Positions 41,681-50,781 of a DNA stretch of 64,000 nucleotides are shown here, piece after piece (positions within the stretch are counted from its first letter, which is position 1; every line of letters starts with the position of its first letter). Position numbers and translations under genes: made by a program. Under the pieces are notes generated by a model. That model did no database searches, was not told where the DNA came from, and saw nothing but the letters and a program-made list of their open reading frames with translations. This DNA is from Azovibrio restrictus DSM 23866 (GTDB lineage Bacteria > Pseudomonadota > Gammaproteobacteria > Burkholderiales > Rhodocyclaceae): the NCBI RefSeq assembly GCF_000429665.1, contig NZ_AUCH01000006.1, positions 124,001 through 188,000 of the forward strand, read 5' to 3'.

Positions 41681-42600
41681 GCCGGCCCGTCTTCGACCAC
41701 CTGGTCATCTACCGGAAGCAGCTGGGCGACGTGCTGCTCTTGCAGCCGGCCCTGGAAGTGCTGGCCGGCCGGGGTAGCGTCGGCCTGTCCACCCGGCCCG
41801 GCTTTGCCGACCTGTTGGCCCTGATGCCCGGCCCGGTGCACCTGGCCCCGGAAACCTGGCCCCGGGCCAGGGAAGTGCTCTGCCTGGAAGCCAAGACGGC
41901 GGCCCTGCTTTACGCCGCCCAGGCCTTCGGCGCCCGGCGCCGGCTGATCCTGACCCGGGACGAGGCCCCCTGGTGGCAGGCTCTGATCTTCCGGGACAAG
42001 CAGATCCTGCCCGGCGGCGCCACCTACCGGGGCGCCCTGTTCCACGTCATGGCCGGCGGCGTCCCCGAGGATTTCCGGCCGCCCCGGCTGCTGCCGCCCC
42101 CCGCCGACTGGCAGCCCCAGGGATTGCCCGCCGCCTACGGGCTGATCCATCCCACCTCCGCCTGGCAGCGCAAGACCTGGTCTCCGGAGCGCTGGGTGGA
42201 AGCCCTGCAGGACCTGGGGGGCGAGCTGCCCTGGGTGATCAGCAGCGGCCCCAGTCCCTGGGAAGTGGAGCTGGCGGGCAAGCTGGCCGCCGGTCTGGGG
42301 CAGCGGGCCATCAACCTGGCCGGGCGCACCAGCCTGCGCCAGTACCTGGCCCTACTGGCCGGGGCCCGTATCGTCTTCTGCGTCGATGGCTCCGCCAGCC
42401 ACCTGGCCGCTGCCTTCGGCAAGCCGGTGCTGACCCTGTTCGGCCCCACCAACCCGGCCCACTGGCACTGGCCCACCCCGACCACGCCCCGGCTCTGGGC
42501 CGCGGATTTCGTGGCGGAGAAGAAGCCGCCGGTGGACGCCATCCCCGTGGCCGCCGTGCGCCAGGCCGCCGCAGCCCTGCTGGAGCTGGCCCATGGCTGA
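41677..42600 (+). CDS. GT9 glycosyltransferase, heptosyltransferase-like
   Basis: A 307-residue GT-B protein with RKQLGDVLLLQPALEVL at the N-terminus (normally RxGDxxLtxP), LIHPTSAWQRKTWSPERWVE and CVDGSASHLAAAFGKPVLTLFGPTNPAHWHWP, the ADP-heptose-binding region of family 9. It should transfer a heptose to the LPS core in the cytoplasm. The glycine-rich middle is shorter than in WaaC or WaaF, so it may act at an outer core position. It overlaps the following gene by eight bases. Confidence 0.83.
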   Translation: MSRPVFDHLVIYRKQLGDVLLLQPALEVLAGRGSVGLSTRPGFADLLALMPGPVHLAPETWPRAREVLCLEAKTAALLYAAQAFGARRRLILTRDEAPWWQALIFRDKQILPGGATYRGALFHVMAGGVPEDFRPPRLLPPPADWQPQGLPAAYGLIHPTSAWQRKTWSPERWVEALQDLGGELPWVISSGPSPWEVELAGKLAAGLGQRAINLAGRTSLRQYLALLAGARIVFCVDGSASHLAAAFGKPVLTLFGPTNPAHWHWPTPTTPRLWAADFVAEKKPPVDAIPVAAVRQAAAALLELAHG

Positions 42601-43708
42601 GCCCTGGTTCTACGTCACCGACAGCAAGTTCTCCGGCATCGGCATCGACCTGGTCACCGAGCAGCAGCTGCGCGCCTTCTCGGAGGCCGGCCGGGCCGTG
42701 GACCTGGTGGCCCGGGGCCGCCTCGACCTGCCGGGCATCCGCAATTTCCGCCAAGTCCTGCCACCCACCAAGCTCCTCTCCTGGCTGCCCTCCCAGGATT
42801 ACTACGCCCTCAACAAGCGCTGGTTTTCCCGCCTCGGGCGCCGCCATTTCGAGCGGGCGCCCCATGCCGGGGTGGTGGCCTGGTCCAAGACCGCCCTGCA
42901 TCCCTTCGAGGCCGCCGCCCGGGCCGGGGTGCCGCGCATCCTCAACGTGGGTAATTCCCACCGGGACGCGGACACGGGCGGCAGCGGCCCCCCGCTCACC
43001 CGCTGGCCGCGCATTCCCCACAGCCGCTACCGGGCCGAATACGAGCTGGCCACCCTGATCCTGGTGGCCTCCGACAACGCCCGCCAGAGCTTCCTCGACC
43101 AGGGGGTGGCGGCGGCGAAGGTGCGGGCCATCTACCGGGGCGCCGACACCCGGCGTTTCCACCCGCCGGTGGCAAAGCCGGCGCGGCCCTTCATCGTCGC
43201 CTGCTGCGGCCTGCTGGGAGAGCGCAAAGGCAGTTACGAGCTGCTCCAGGCCTGGCAGCGCCTCAAGCTGCCGGAGGCGGAACTGTGGCTGATCGGCCAC
43301 CTGCCGACAGCCGAGGCAGCTGCCCTCCAGGCCCTGGCGGGCCCGAACGTGCGCTTCCTGGGTTTCCGCAAGGATCTGCCAGAACTGCTGCGCCAGGTGC
43401 ACCTGCACGTGCTCCTGTCCCGCAACGAGGGGCTGGCCAAGGTGCTGCTGGAGGCAGGCGCCAGCGGCGTGCCCAACCTGTGCACCCGGGAAGCGGGCTT
43501 GCCCCCGGATGCAGCCGGTACCCTGTTCGTGGACGACCGGGCCAATGTGGACCAGGTGGCCGCCGCCATCGAAGCCTGCTACCGGGACCCAGAGGGCACG
43601 GCCCGCCTGGGCCTGGAGGCCCGGGCCATGGTGGAGGCCCGCTTCGGCTGGGCTGCCTTCCGCCAGCGTTTCCTGAGCGCCGTGGCCGACGCGGAGCAGA
43701 TGCCGTGA
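42593..43708 (+). CDS. GT4 glycosyltransferase
   Basis: A 371-residue GT-B enzyme with FYVTDSKFSGIGIDLVTEQQL at the N-terminus, RAIYRGADTRRFHPP, FIVACCGLLGERKGSYELLQAW, and the donor motif EGLAKVLLEAGASGVPN, which keeps both glutamates of E-x7-E. It is a retaining transferase using a nucleotide sugar; the sugar is unknown. The end overlaps the next gene's GTG by four bases. Confidence 0.83.
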   Translation: MAEPWFYVTDSKFSGIGIDLVTEQQLRAFSEAGRAVDLVARGRLDLPGIRNFRQVLPPTKLLSWLPSQDYYALNKRWFSRLGRRHFERAPHAGVVAWSKTALHPFEAAARAGVPRILNVGNSHRDADTGGSGPPLTRWPRIPHSRYRAEYELATLILVASDNARQSFLDQGVAAAKVRAIYRGADTRRFHPPVAKPARPFIVACCGLLGERKGSYELLQAWQRLKLPEAELWLIGHLPTAEAAALQALAGPNVRFLGFRKDLPELLRQVHLHVLLSRNEGLAKVLLEAGASGVPNLCTREAGLPPDAAGTLFVDDRANVDQVAAAIEACYRDPEGTARLGLEARAMVEARFGWAAFRQRFLSAVADAEQMP

Positions 43709-44832
43709 ATATCCTCTACGCCTTTCCCGAACCCCTGCCCCTGCCCAAGGCCCGGGGCATCCAGACCGCCTGGATGGTCCATGCCCTGTGCCAGGCCGGG
43801 GCCCGGGTGAGCCTGGCCCACTGCCCCTCCCCGGACGGCCATCCCCTGACGCCCCTGGGGCGGGACCTGCCGGCGAACCTGCGCCTGCTGCCCCTCTCCC
43901 GGCACTGGCCCTTCCCCCTGCAGCGCTGGCACTCGGTGGGCCGCTTCGTCGCCCAACTGCTCAAACACCTGGACCGGGAGCGGCCCGACCTGGTGTTCGT
44001 CCGCCACCTGAAGCTGGCCCAGCGGCTGCTCCAGGCCCGACCCGATCTGCCCCTGGTCTACGAGGCCCACGAGGTGTTCGCCGCCACCGCCCCCGAATCC
44101 AAACGGGCTGCCCTGGCGGCCCAGGAGGCCGCAGTGCTGGCCGGGGCCGCCGGGGTGGTGTTCATCTCCGGCGCCGTGGAAGCCGCCCTCCAGGCCGCCT
44201 ATCCGGATGCCCGGCCCCGGGCCCGCACCGTGTTGCACAGCGGCGTGGACCTGCCGCCTCCGGGACCGGAAAAGGACTGGGCCCAGTGCGCCCGGCACAT
44301 GGTCTATGCCGGCAGTTTCTATGGCTGGAAGGGGGTGGACGACCTGGTGGCCGCCGCCGCCCGCCTGCCCGGCCACCGCCTCACCCTGCTTGGGGGCGAG
44401 GCCGGGGAGATCGAGCGCCTCAAGCCCCGCATCGACCCCCGCGGCGCCGAGGTGCTGCTGCTGCCCCGCCTGGCGCCGGAGCGGGTCATGGCCCACCTGC
44501 AGGAAGCCTGCATCGCCGTGCTGCCCAACCGGGCCGAGGGGGTGAGCCAGTTCACCTCGCCCCTGAAACTGTTCGAATACATGGGCGCGGGCTGCGCCCT
44601 GGTGACGGCGGACCTGCCCTCGATCCGGGAAGTGCTGGCCCCGGACCAGGCCGCCTGGTTCACCCCCGGCGACCCGGAATCCCTGGCCGCTGCCTTGGCC
44701 GGCCTGGCGGCCGACCCGGATGCCGCGCGCCGCCAGGGGGAAAATCTGCGCCAGCTGGCCGCCCGCTACACCTGGGGCGCCCGGGCCCGGGGCCTGCTCG
44801 ATTTCATGGAACAGATCCGGGGAGGGCGCTAA
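43705..44832 (+). CDS. GT4 glycosyltransferase
   Basis: A 375-residue GT-B protein: MNILYAFPEPLPLPKARGIQ, VYEAHEVFAATAPES, VLHSGVDLPPPGPEKDW, and MVYAGSFYGWKGVDDLVAAA. The donor site has EGVSQFTSPLKLFEYMGAGCALV, the variant seen in capsule and O-antigen family 4 enzymes. It starts with GTG overlapping the previous stop (GTGA). The specific linkage cannot be told. Confidence 0.83.
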   Translation: MNILYAFPEPLPLPKARGIQTAWMVHALCQAGARVSLAHCPSPDGHPLTPLGRDLPANLRLLPLSRHWPFPLQRWHSVGRFVAQLLKHLDRERPDLVFVRHLKLAQRLLQARPDLPLVYEAHEVFAATAPESKRAALAAQEAAVLAGAAGVVFISGAVEAALQAAYPDARPRARTVLHSGVDLPPPGPEKDWAQCARHMVYAGSFYGWKGVDDLVAAAARLPGHRLTLLGGEAGEIERLKPRIDPRGAEVLLLPRLAPERVMAHLQEACIAVLPNRAEGVSQFTSPLKLFEYMGAGCALVTADLPSIREVLAPDQAAWFTPGDPESLAAALAGLAADPDAARRQGENLRQLAARYTWGARARGLLDFMEQIRGGR

Positions 44833-44857
44833 ACTGCGCCACCCGGAAACCGCCACC

Positions 44858-45784
44858 ATGACGCCATACTTCACCCTCTATACCCCCACCTACAATCGGG
44901 GCCACCTGCTGCCCCGGGTCTACACGAGCCTGCTGGCCCAGGACGACCGGGATTTCGAGTGGCTGGTGATTGACGACGGTTCCAGTGACGACACGGAAGC
45001 CCGGGTCCAGGCCTGGGCGGCCGAGGCCCCGTTCCCGGTCCGCTACGTGCGCCAGGAAAACCAGGGCAAGCACATGGCCACCAACCGGGCGGTGGAGCTG
45101 GCTCTGGGCCAGATGTTCGTCATCGTCGACTCCGACGACTGGCTGGCCGAGGGCGCCCTGGGCGCCATCCGCGCCGCCTGGGAATCCATCCCTGCCGCCG
45201 AGCGGGGGCGCTACGCCGGCATCGCCGGCCTGTTCCTGGACCCGGGCGGCCAGCCGGTGACCCGGCTGTTTCCCGCCGATCCTTGCGACTGCAGCAGCGT
45301 GGACATGGAATACCGGCACGGGGTCACGGGGGAAATCGCCATGGCCACCCGCACCGAGGTGCGCCGCCAGTACCCGTTCCCCGAGCACGTGGGCCGCTAC
45401 TGCATGCCCAGCCTGGTGTGGAACCGCATCGCCGCCCGCTACCTGACCCGCTACCTGAACACCCCGCTGCAATACAAGGAATACCAGGAACAGGGCATCA
45501 CCCTCGGGGGCGTGGCGAAGAAGCTGCGCCTGTCGCCGGAGGCCTTCCGCATTCGCAACCGGGAACTCCTGGAACTGGGTTTCGACCTGCCGGAGAAGAC
45601 CCGCAGCAAGGCCATGCGCCTCTGGGCCCGGGCCTCCTTTCACGCCGGCCAGGGCTTTGCCGCCCAGTGGCGGGAGCTGGCCGGTACGGGCCTTCGGGGC
45701 TTGTGGCTGGCGCAGGTCCTCAAGGCCAGGCGCGACTACGGGCGCGACCTGGGGCAACTGACCGAGCAGGGAGGCAAGCCATGA
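44858..45784 (+). CDS. GT2 glycosyltransferase
   Basis: A 308-residue family 2 enzyme: FTLYTPTYNRGHLLPRVYTSL, FEWLVIDDGSSDDTE, GKHMATNRAVELALG and the motif FVIVDSDDWLAEGAL. The N-terminal ~130 residues are the GT-A domain; the rest (GVTGEIAMATRTEVRRQYPF and beyond) resembles TuaG/WcaA-type O-antigen enzymes. I start at ATG 44858; the in-frame ATG at 44720 lies within the preceding gene. It overlaps the next gene by four bases. Confidence 0.83.
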   Translation: MTPYFTLYTPTYNRGHLLPRVYTSLLAQDDRDFEWLVIDDGSSDDTEARVQAWAAEAPFPVRYVRQENQGKHMATNRAVELALGQMFVIVDSDDWLAEGALGAIRAAWESIPAAERGRYAGIAGLFLDPGGQPVTRLFPADPCDCSSVDMEYRHGVTGEIAMATRTEVRRQYPFPEHVGRYCMPSLVWNRIAARYLTRYLNTPLQYKEYQEQGITLGGVAKKLRLSPEAFRIRNRELLELGFDLPEKTRSKAMRLWARASFHAGQGFAAQWRELAGTGLRGLWLAQVLKARRDYGRDLGQLTEQGGKP

Positions 45785-46881
45785 CGGGCCATCGGCATCT
45801 CAAGGTGGCCATCGTCAACCAGCACCCGGCCGACATGCTCGGGGGCAGCGAGATCCAGTGCGACATCATCGCCCGAGGTCTGGTGGCCCGGGGCCACCAG
45901 GTGGATTACCTGGCCGTGGGCGGCCAGTCCGGGCGGGACTACCAGATGCCCTACGGGGTGCACCCGGTGGCGCGCCGGGCCGATGCCATCGCCGACCGGG
46001 TGCTGCTGCTGAAGCCGGACATCCTCTACTGGCGCTTCAACAAGCACTGCTTCGCCCGCTCCGTAGCCCGCATCCGCCGGGCCGGCATCCCCGTGGTGTT
46101 CTCGGTTTCCCACGTGCGCGACGTGACCCGTTTCTTCTTCCAGCCCCGGGCCTGGGGCCCCCCGGGATTCAAGAGCCTGCGCCGGGCCTTCAAGGAAGGC
46201 TGGCGCCTGTACAAGGAACACGGGGGCTTTGCCCACGTGGACGCCCTGGTGAGCAACAACCCGGACAACCTGGGACTGGCTCCGGTGCCCCTGCAGCTGC
46301 ACATCCCCAACTCCATGACCACCGCCGCCGAGCCTTTCAGCTGGCCCCGGCCCTACTGCCTGTGGGTGGCCAACATCAAGGACCGCAAGCAGCCGGAGAA
46401 ATTCGTGGAGCTGGCGGCCCGGCTCCAGGACACGGGGGTGGATTTCCTCATGGTGGGGCAATTGCAGAGCAAGTCCTACGGCCCTCTGCTGGCCGCTGGC
46501 CCCGCCAATTTCCACTACCTGGGGGAAAAGCGCCTGGAAGAGGTGAACGGCATCCTGGCCGGCAGCCTGTTCCTGGTGCACACCTGCCACCCGGAAGGCT
46601 TCAGCAACAACTTCATCCAGGCCTGGCTCCAGGGCCGCACCGTGGTCAGCCTGGCCTTCGACCCGGGCGGCCTGCTGGTCGCCGAAGGCCTGGGCCGCTA
46701 CGCCGGCGGCGACATGGACACCTTCACCGCCCAGGTACGGCAACTGATCGACCAGCCGGACCTGGCCCGACAGATGGGCGAACAGGCCCGGACCTACGCC
46801 AGCGCCCAGTTCGCCCCGGAAGCCAATGTGGGAAAACTGGAGCGGCTGTTCCTGGAAATTCTTGCCCGGGAGGGCCCATGA
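45781..46881 (+). CDS. GT4 glycosyltransferase with altered E-x7-E motif
   Basis: A 366-residue GT-B protein: VAIVNQHPADMLGGSEIQCDII, NPDNLGLAPVPLQLHIPNSM, CLWVANIKDRKQPEKFVELA, and HTCHPEGFSNNFIQAWLQGRTVVS. In the last motif the second glutamate of E-x7-E is a glutamine, which may change donor binding. The rest of the fold looks intact. It overlaps both neighbours by four bases (ATGA at each end). The sugar is unknown. Confidence 0.78.
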   Translation: MTGHRHLKVAIVNQHPADMLGGSEIQCDIIARGLVARGHQVDYLAVGGQSGRDYQMPYGVHPVARRADAIADRVLLLKPDILYWRFNKHCFARSVARIRRAGIPVVFSVSHVRDVTRFFFQPRAWGPPGFKSLRRAFKEGWRLYKEHGGFAHVDALVSNNPDNLGLAPVPLQLHIPNSMTTAAEPFSWPRPYCLWVANIKDRKQPEKFVELAARLQDTGVDFLMVGQLQSKSYGPLLAAGPANFHYLGEKRLEEVNGILAGSLFLVHTCHPEGFSNNFIQAWLQGRTVVSLAFDPGGLLVAEGLGRYAGGDMDTFTAQVRQLIDQPDLARQMGEQARTYASAQFAPEANVGKLERLFLEILAREGP

Positions 46882-48104
46882 AGCAGTTTCTTTGCAAATA
46901 TTCCCGGGCGCAACTGGGGGACAGGTTGCTGGTGATGGGGCTTTGTCTCTACGCCCTTTGCCTGTTTCTGCCCCATGTGACAGCCCTGGAGCGGACTGGG
47001 CTGGCGGTGGCCGTACTGATCAGTTTCTTCGGCGGGCGCTGGAGGGCGTGCCTAGGGGGCTTGCGCCATCCCCTGATGGGCATGACCCTGGGCTTGATCG
47101 CCTGGTTTGCGCTCAGCTGTCTCTGGTCGGTGGAGGCGACCTTGACCCGGGAGGCAGTGGTGAATATTTTCAAGGACTACCTGTTGCTTCTCCCCCCCCT
47201 GTTTTACATGCTGGCAGACAGGGAGCGGCGCCGGCTGTTCTGCCTGGGGCTGGCCTGGGCTGGAGCGGTCGTGGTGTTGCTGAATGCAGCCCAGTATCTG
47301 CGCGAATACTGGACCGATCCGGGATTGCTCGACAACATCAAACTGCATCGTGGCTGGGGGCACCCCCTGGTGCTGTTTATCCCTTTTGCCTTGCTCCAGG
47401 CCCGTCTGAGTCGGGGCACCGTGGCTGGCGGCTGGTATCTCCTGTTTGTGGCCGAGACCCTGATGATTTTTGCCACCGGGGCCCGGGGAGCTTGGCTCGC
47501 CCTGTTCGCGATTATGATCCTGTGGCTGGGGCACGACTGCCAGCGACGCAGGGCAGCGGGGATCGTCGTCATAGGTCTGCTGATCGCCATCGCCTCTTAC
47601 TTCCTGTTGCCGGATTTTCTGGTCAAGGACAGGTTGGCCAGTGGCTTCAGCACCAGTTTGCGTACCACAGGGACTTGGGGTCCTGCGCTGCAGATGCTGG
47701 AAGAGCGCCCCCTGCTGGGGTTCGGTTTTGGCAAGGAAATCTTCGACCGTGAGTTCAACCGGCGCGCTCCCACGGAGGAAAGCTGGTCCTTCAAGCGTTC
47801 CAAGGGGCCCCACAGCATCTACCTGGAGGCTGGCTTCTCTGCCGGCTACCCGGCGCTGATCCTGCTCTCGCTCCTGTTTGCCGTCGCCTTGTTCTATGGC
47901 ATGGAGGCGGCACGCCGGGGCGCCACGGAAGAGGAGCGGGGCATGGCCCTGGCCTGTCTGGCTGCGTTTGCAGGGTTCTATGTAACCCGGGGCGCCTTCG
48001 AGTCGGTCCAGTGGGCCCCCATGATCCTGCTGCTGGCGCCCCTGGTGCATTTCAGTCTGCAAGTACGTGGCTCAGAATCTGCTCGGGCTTTCCCTCAGGC
48101 CTGA
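46878..48104 (+). CDS. O-antigen ligase-family (WaaL/Wzy-like) membrane protein
   Basis: The 408-residue protein has about 11-12 membrane segments. It carries Wzy_C-type signatures: the ATGARGAWLAL segment, then a periplasmic loop with EERPLLGFGFGKEIF and GPHSIYLEAGFSAGYPALI, including the conserved histidine of O-antigen ligases. It would join the undecaprenyl-linked O-chain to lipid A-core. As the last gene of the plus-strand run it fits WaaL, although a polymerase Wzy cannot be excluded. Codon use is looser (more TTG, GTT, AAT) than in the neighbouring transferase genes, a hint of transfer. A 138-base gap without recognisable signals separates it from the convergent wbpM. Confidence 0.82.
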   Translation: MKQFLCKYSRAQLGDRLLVMGLCLYALCLFLPHVTALERTGLAVAVLISFFGGRWRACLGGLRHPLMGMTLGLIAWFALSCLWSVEATLTREAVVNIFKDYLLLLPPLFYMLADRERRRLFCLGLAWAGAVVVLLNAAQYLREYWTDPGLLDNIKLHRGWGHPLVLFIPFALLQARLSRGTVAGGWYLLFVAETLMIFATGARGAWLALFAIMILWLGHDCQRRRAAGIVVIGLLIAIASYFLLPDFLVKDRLASGFSTSLRTTGTWGPALQMLEERPLLGFGFGKEIFDREFNRRAPTEESWSFKRSKGPHSIYLEAGFSAGYPALILLSLLFAVALFYGMEAARRGATEEERGMALACLAAFAGFYVTRGAFESVQWAPMILLLAPLVHFSLQVRGSESARAFPQA

Positions 48105-48242
48105 CAGCGGGCTCGCAGCTGGACCGGCGTGCCTGTACGAGGTGGTCGTCGGGGGCCGTTCTGAATGGGATTTGGGAGGAGCGTCGCCCGTCCACCTCCG
48201 GCACTAGGGAAACCGCCGGCCCGCCGGATGTCTGTTCTGATG

Positions 48243-50105
48243 CTAGTTTCCGGGCCGGTATTCAGGCAGCAACTGCTGCAGCTGTTTTTTTATTGCTGCC
48301 GTATCAGCAGGGGGCGTAGCTAGCCAGGTTTCCAGTTCCTCACCCCAGGTTATTGCAGGAGGCGGGGGGGCCTTGGCCACCCGAAGCTTGGGGTGGGGGG
48401 TGGGCAGCGTGGTCTCGTCGTCCGCCAGGAGTTCCTCGAACAGTTTCTCGCCAGGGCGCAAGCCCGTGATCCGGATGGGGATTTCCTCCTCGCTGTAACC
48501 GGAGAGGCGGATCAGGTCCCGGGCCAGATCGATGATCTTCACCGGCTCCCCCATGTCGAGCACGAAAATCTCGCCACCATGGCCCATGAGGCCGGCCTGG
48601 AGCACCAGTTGGGCAGCTTCGGGAATGAGCATGAAGTAGCGGATGATGTCCGGATGGGTCACCGTTACCGGCCCGCCCCTGCGGATCTGCTCCCTGAAGG
48701 TGGGAATCACCGAACCATTGCTGCCCAGTACGTTGCCGAAGCGCACCACGATGAACTGGGTGGCGCCTCCCTGGCCTTCCAGCTGCTGCAACAGCATTTC
48801 AGCCAGCCGCTTGGTGCAGCCCATGACGTTGGTGGGATTCACCGCCTTGTCGGTGGAGATGAACACCATCTTTCTGGTGCCGTGGCGCTGGGCTGCCTTT
48901 GCCACTTCCCGGGTGCCGATGATGTTGTTGCAGACCGCCTGCCAGGCATTGTCGTCTTCCATCAGGGGGACGTGCTTGTAGGCGGCGGCGTGGAAGACCA
49001 GGGCGGGCTTGTAGGCGGAAAACGTCTGCTCGAGTCGCCGGGTGTCCTTGACATCACCGATGACGCAGCAGATCGGCGTATCTGGAAGATCGCGCCGGAA
49101 TTCCTGCTCCAGGGTATAGAGGGCAAATTCCGACTGTTCGTAGAGCACCAGCCTTCCGGGTCGGTAACGGGCAATCTGGCGCGCCAGTTCCGAGCCGATG
49201 GAGCCGCCCGCCCCGGTAACCATGATCACCTGGGCATCGATCATGTCATGCAGCCCGGCTTCGTCCAGTTCCACGGGCTCCCGTCCCAGGATGTCCTCCA
49301 GCTCCACCTGGCGCAGCTGGGTCAATGCCACCCGGCCAGTGAGCAGATCCTCCAGGGCCGGTACGGTGAGCACCTGGAGACCCGCCTGCACGGCCAGTTC
49401 CATGGCGTGCCGGCGGACCTTGTTGCTGGCCCCGGGCATGGCGACAATGACGTGGCTGACCCCCAGTTCGTTGGCCCAATAGGCCACATCCCCAATAGGG
49501 CCGCGAATCTTCACCCCATGTACTTCCCGGCCATGCTTGGCCGGATCATCGTCAAGCAGGGCGGCGACCTGCCAGTCGGGCGAGCGTTGCAGCTCCCGGA
49601 CCAAGCGCTCGCCCCCGTCGCCGGCGCCCAGAATCAGCACCCATTCTCCGTTCAGGCCCAGGTGCCCGTAGAGCAGGCGGTCCTTCCAGGTGCGATAAAC
49701 GAAACGGCTGCCGCCCATGACCAGCACCAGCAGGATGGGATGCAACAGCAAGGCGGAGCGGGGGACGTTGGGAATGCCCAGCATGAACACCAGTACGGCC
49801 ATGACCAGGGCGCTCAGGGCCACGGCATTGATGATGCGTTGCAGATCCTTGAGGCTGGCATAGCGCCAGATGCCCCGGTACAGGCCGCAGGCCCAGTAAA
49901 TGGGGGCATGCACGGCCACCAGCAGCGGCAGCAGCAGGGTCCAGGTCCGGACGTATTCCCAGGGCAGGGTCAGGTTGAAGCGCAGCCAGTAGGCCAGCAT
50001 CCAGCACAGGGCCAGGGCACATAGATCATGGCAGAAAGCGATGAAGCGCAGGACGCTGGGCAGATAGCGCTGGAAAAAAAAGGGAGGTCTTGACGAGGGC
50101 ATCAC
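48243..50105 (-). CDS. wbpM: WbpM/FlaA1-family UDP-GlcNAc 4,6-dehydratase, membrane form
   Basis: The 620-residue protein has four N-terminal membrane helices (~20-135), a first Rossmann domain (EWVLILGAGDGGERLVREL, ~155) and a C-terminal SDR domain with VTGAGGSIGSELARQIA (~297). Its catalytic set reads STDKAVNPTNVMGCTKR, where the usual Tyr of Y-x3-K is Met, as in WbpM-type enzymes. It converts UDP-GlcNAc to the UDP-4-keto-6-deoxy sugar that leads to QuiNAc, FucNAc or bacillosamine. Length matches the large WbpM/CapD class. It is followed upstream by a sugar transferase and an SDR reductase, the same trio as in several O-antigen loci. The 48105-48242 and 50106-50220 gaps show no clear signals. 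Confidence 0.9.
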   Translation of the reverse strand: MMPSSRPPFFFQRYLPSVLRFIAFCHDLCALALCWMLAYWLRFNLTLPWEYVRTWTLLLPLLVAVHAPIYWACGLYRGIWRYASLKDLQRIINAVALSALVMAVLVFMLGIPNVPRSALLLHPILLVLVMGGSRFVYRTWKDRLLYGHLGLNGEWVLILGAGDGGERLVRELQRSPDWQVAALLDDDPAKHGREVHGVKIRGPIGDVAYWANELGVSHVIVAMPGASNKVRRHAMELAVQAGLQVLTVPALEDLLTGRVALTQLRQVELEDILGREPVELDEAGLHDMIDAQVIMVTGAGGSIGSELARQIARYRPGRLVLYEQSEFALYTLEQEFRRDLPDTPICCVIGDVKDTRRLEQTFSAYKPALVFHAAAYKHVPLMEDDNAWQAVCNNIIGTREVAKAAQRHGTRKMVFISTDKAVNPTNVMGCTKRLAEMLLQQLEGQGGATQFIVVRFGNVLGSNGSVIPTFREQIRRGGPVTVTHPDIIRYFMLIPEAAQLVLQAGLMGHGGEIFVLDMGEPVKIIDLARDLIRLSGYSEEEIPIRITGLRPGEKLFEELLADDETTLPTPHPKLRVAKAPPPPAITWGEELETWLATPPADTAAIKKQLQQLLPEYRPGN

Positions 50106-50220
50106 AGGACGGGATTCTAGCAGCCTGCCGGACCCTATGGGCTCAAGCAGCGAAGGTGGGGGACGCGGTGGGATTGGCTACGGGCAACTGTGGGCCGGGA
50201 TACGATCCATCAGGGATAGC

Positions 50221-50781
50221 TCAGTGGCTGATGCCATCCCGTCGCAGCACCTTGCTGAAGGTCAGCCAGAGTATCTGCAGGTCGAAGCTCATGCTGCGCC
50301 GGGCCAGGTATTCGGCATCCAGGCGTACCTTCTCCGGGATGGGGAGTTCATCCCGGCCATTGATCTGGGCCCAGCCGGTCAGTCCAGGGAGCAGGGCATC
50401 GACACCCAGGGCCGTACGTTGCGCGATCAGGTCGCTCTGGTTGAACAGGGCGGGGCGGGGGCCGACGAAGCTCATGTGGCCCAGGAGGATGCTCCAGAGC
50501 TGGGGCAGTTCGTCCAGGCTGGAGCGGCGCAGGAAGGAGCCGATGGGGGTCAGATAGCTGTCCGGCCTGGCCAGCAGGTGGGTGGCGACAGCGGGGGTGT
50601 CCGTGCGCATGCTGCGGAACTTGGGCATGGAAAACAGCTGGTTATGGCGTCCGACCCGGTCTGACCAGTACAGGGCCGGGCCGGGAGAGGTCAGTTTCAC
50701 CAGCAGGGCCAGCAGCAGCAAGGGCAGGGCCAGCAGGATCAACAGCAGCAGGCTGAGGCTCAGATCGAAAAGCCGTTTCAC
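50221..50781 (-). CDS. PglC/WcaJ-type initiating phosphoglycosyl transferase, short form
   Basis: The 186-residue protein is the monotopic phosphoglycosyl transferase core: KRLFDLSLSLLLLILLALP re-entrant helix, SPGPALYWSDRVGRHNQLF, KFRSMRTD, the catalytic Asp-Glu dyad in SSLDELPQLWSIL, and SFVGPRPAL. It transfers a sugar phosphate from a UDP-sugar to undecaprenyl phosphate and starts O-unit synthesis. With WbpM and the adjacent SDR the sugar is probably QuiNAc, FucNAc or a derivative. It starts at a GTG overlapping the SDR stop (GTGA). The compact size is that of PglC rather than WbaP. Confidence 0.9.
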   Translation of the reverse strand: MKRLFDLSLSLLLLILLALPLLLLALLVKLTSPGPALYWSDRVGRHNQLFSMPKFRSMRTDTPAVATHLLARPDSYLTPIGSFLRRSSLDELPQLWSILLGHMSFVGPRPALFNQSDLIAQRTALGVDALLPGLTGWAQINGRDELPIPEKVRLDAEYLARRSMSFDLQILWLTFSKVLRRDGISH

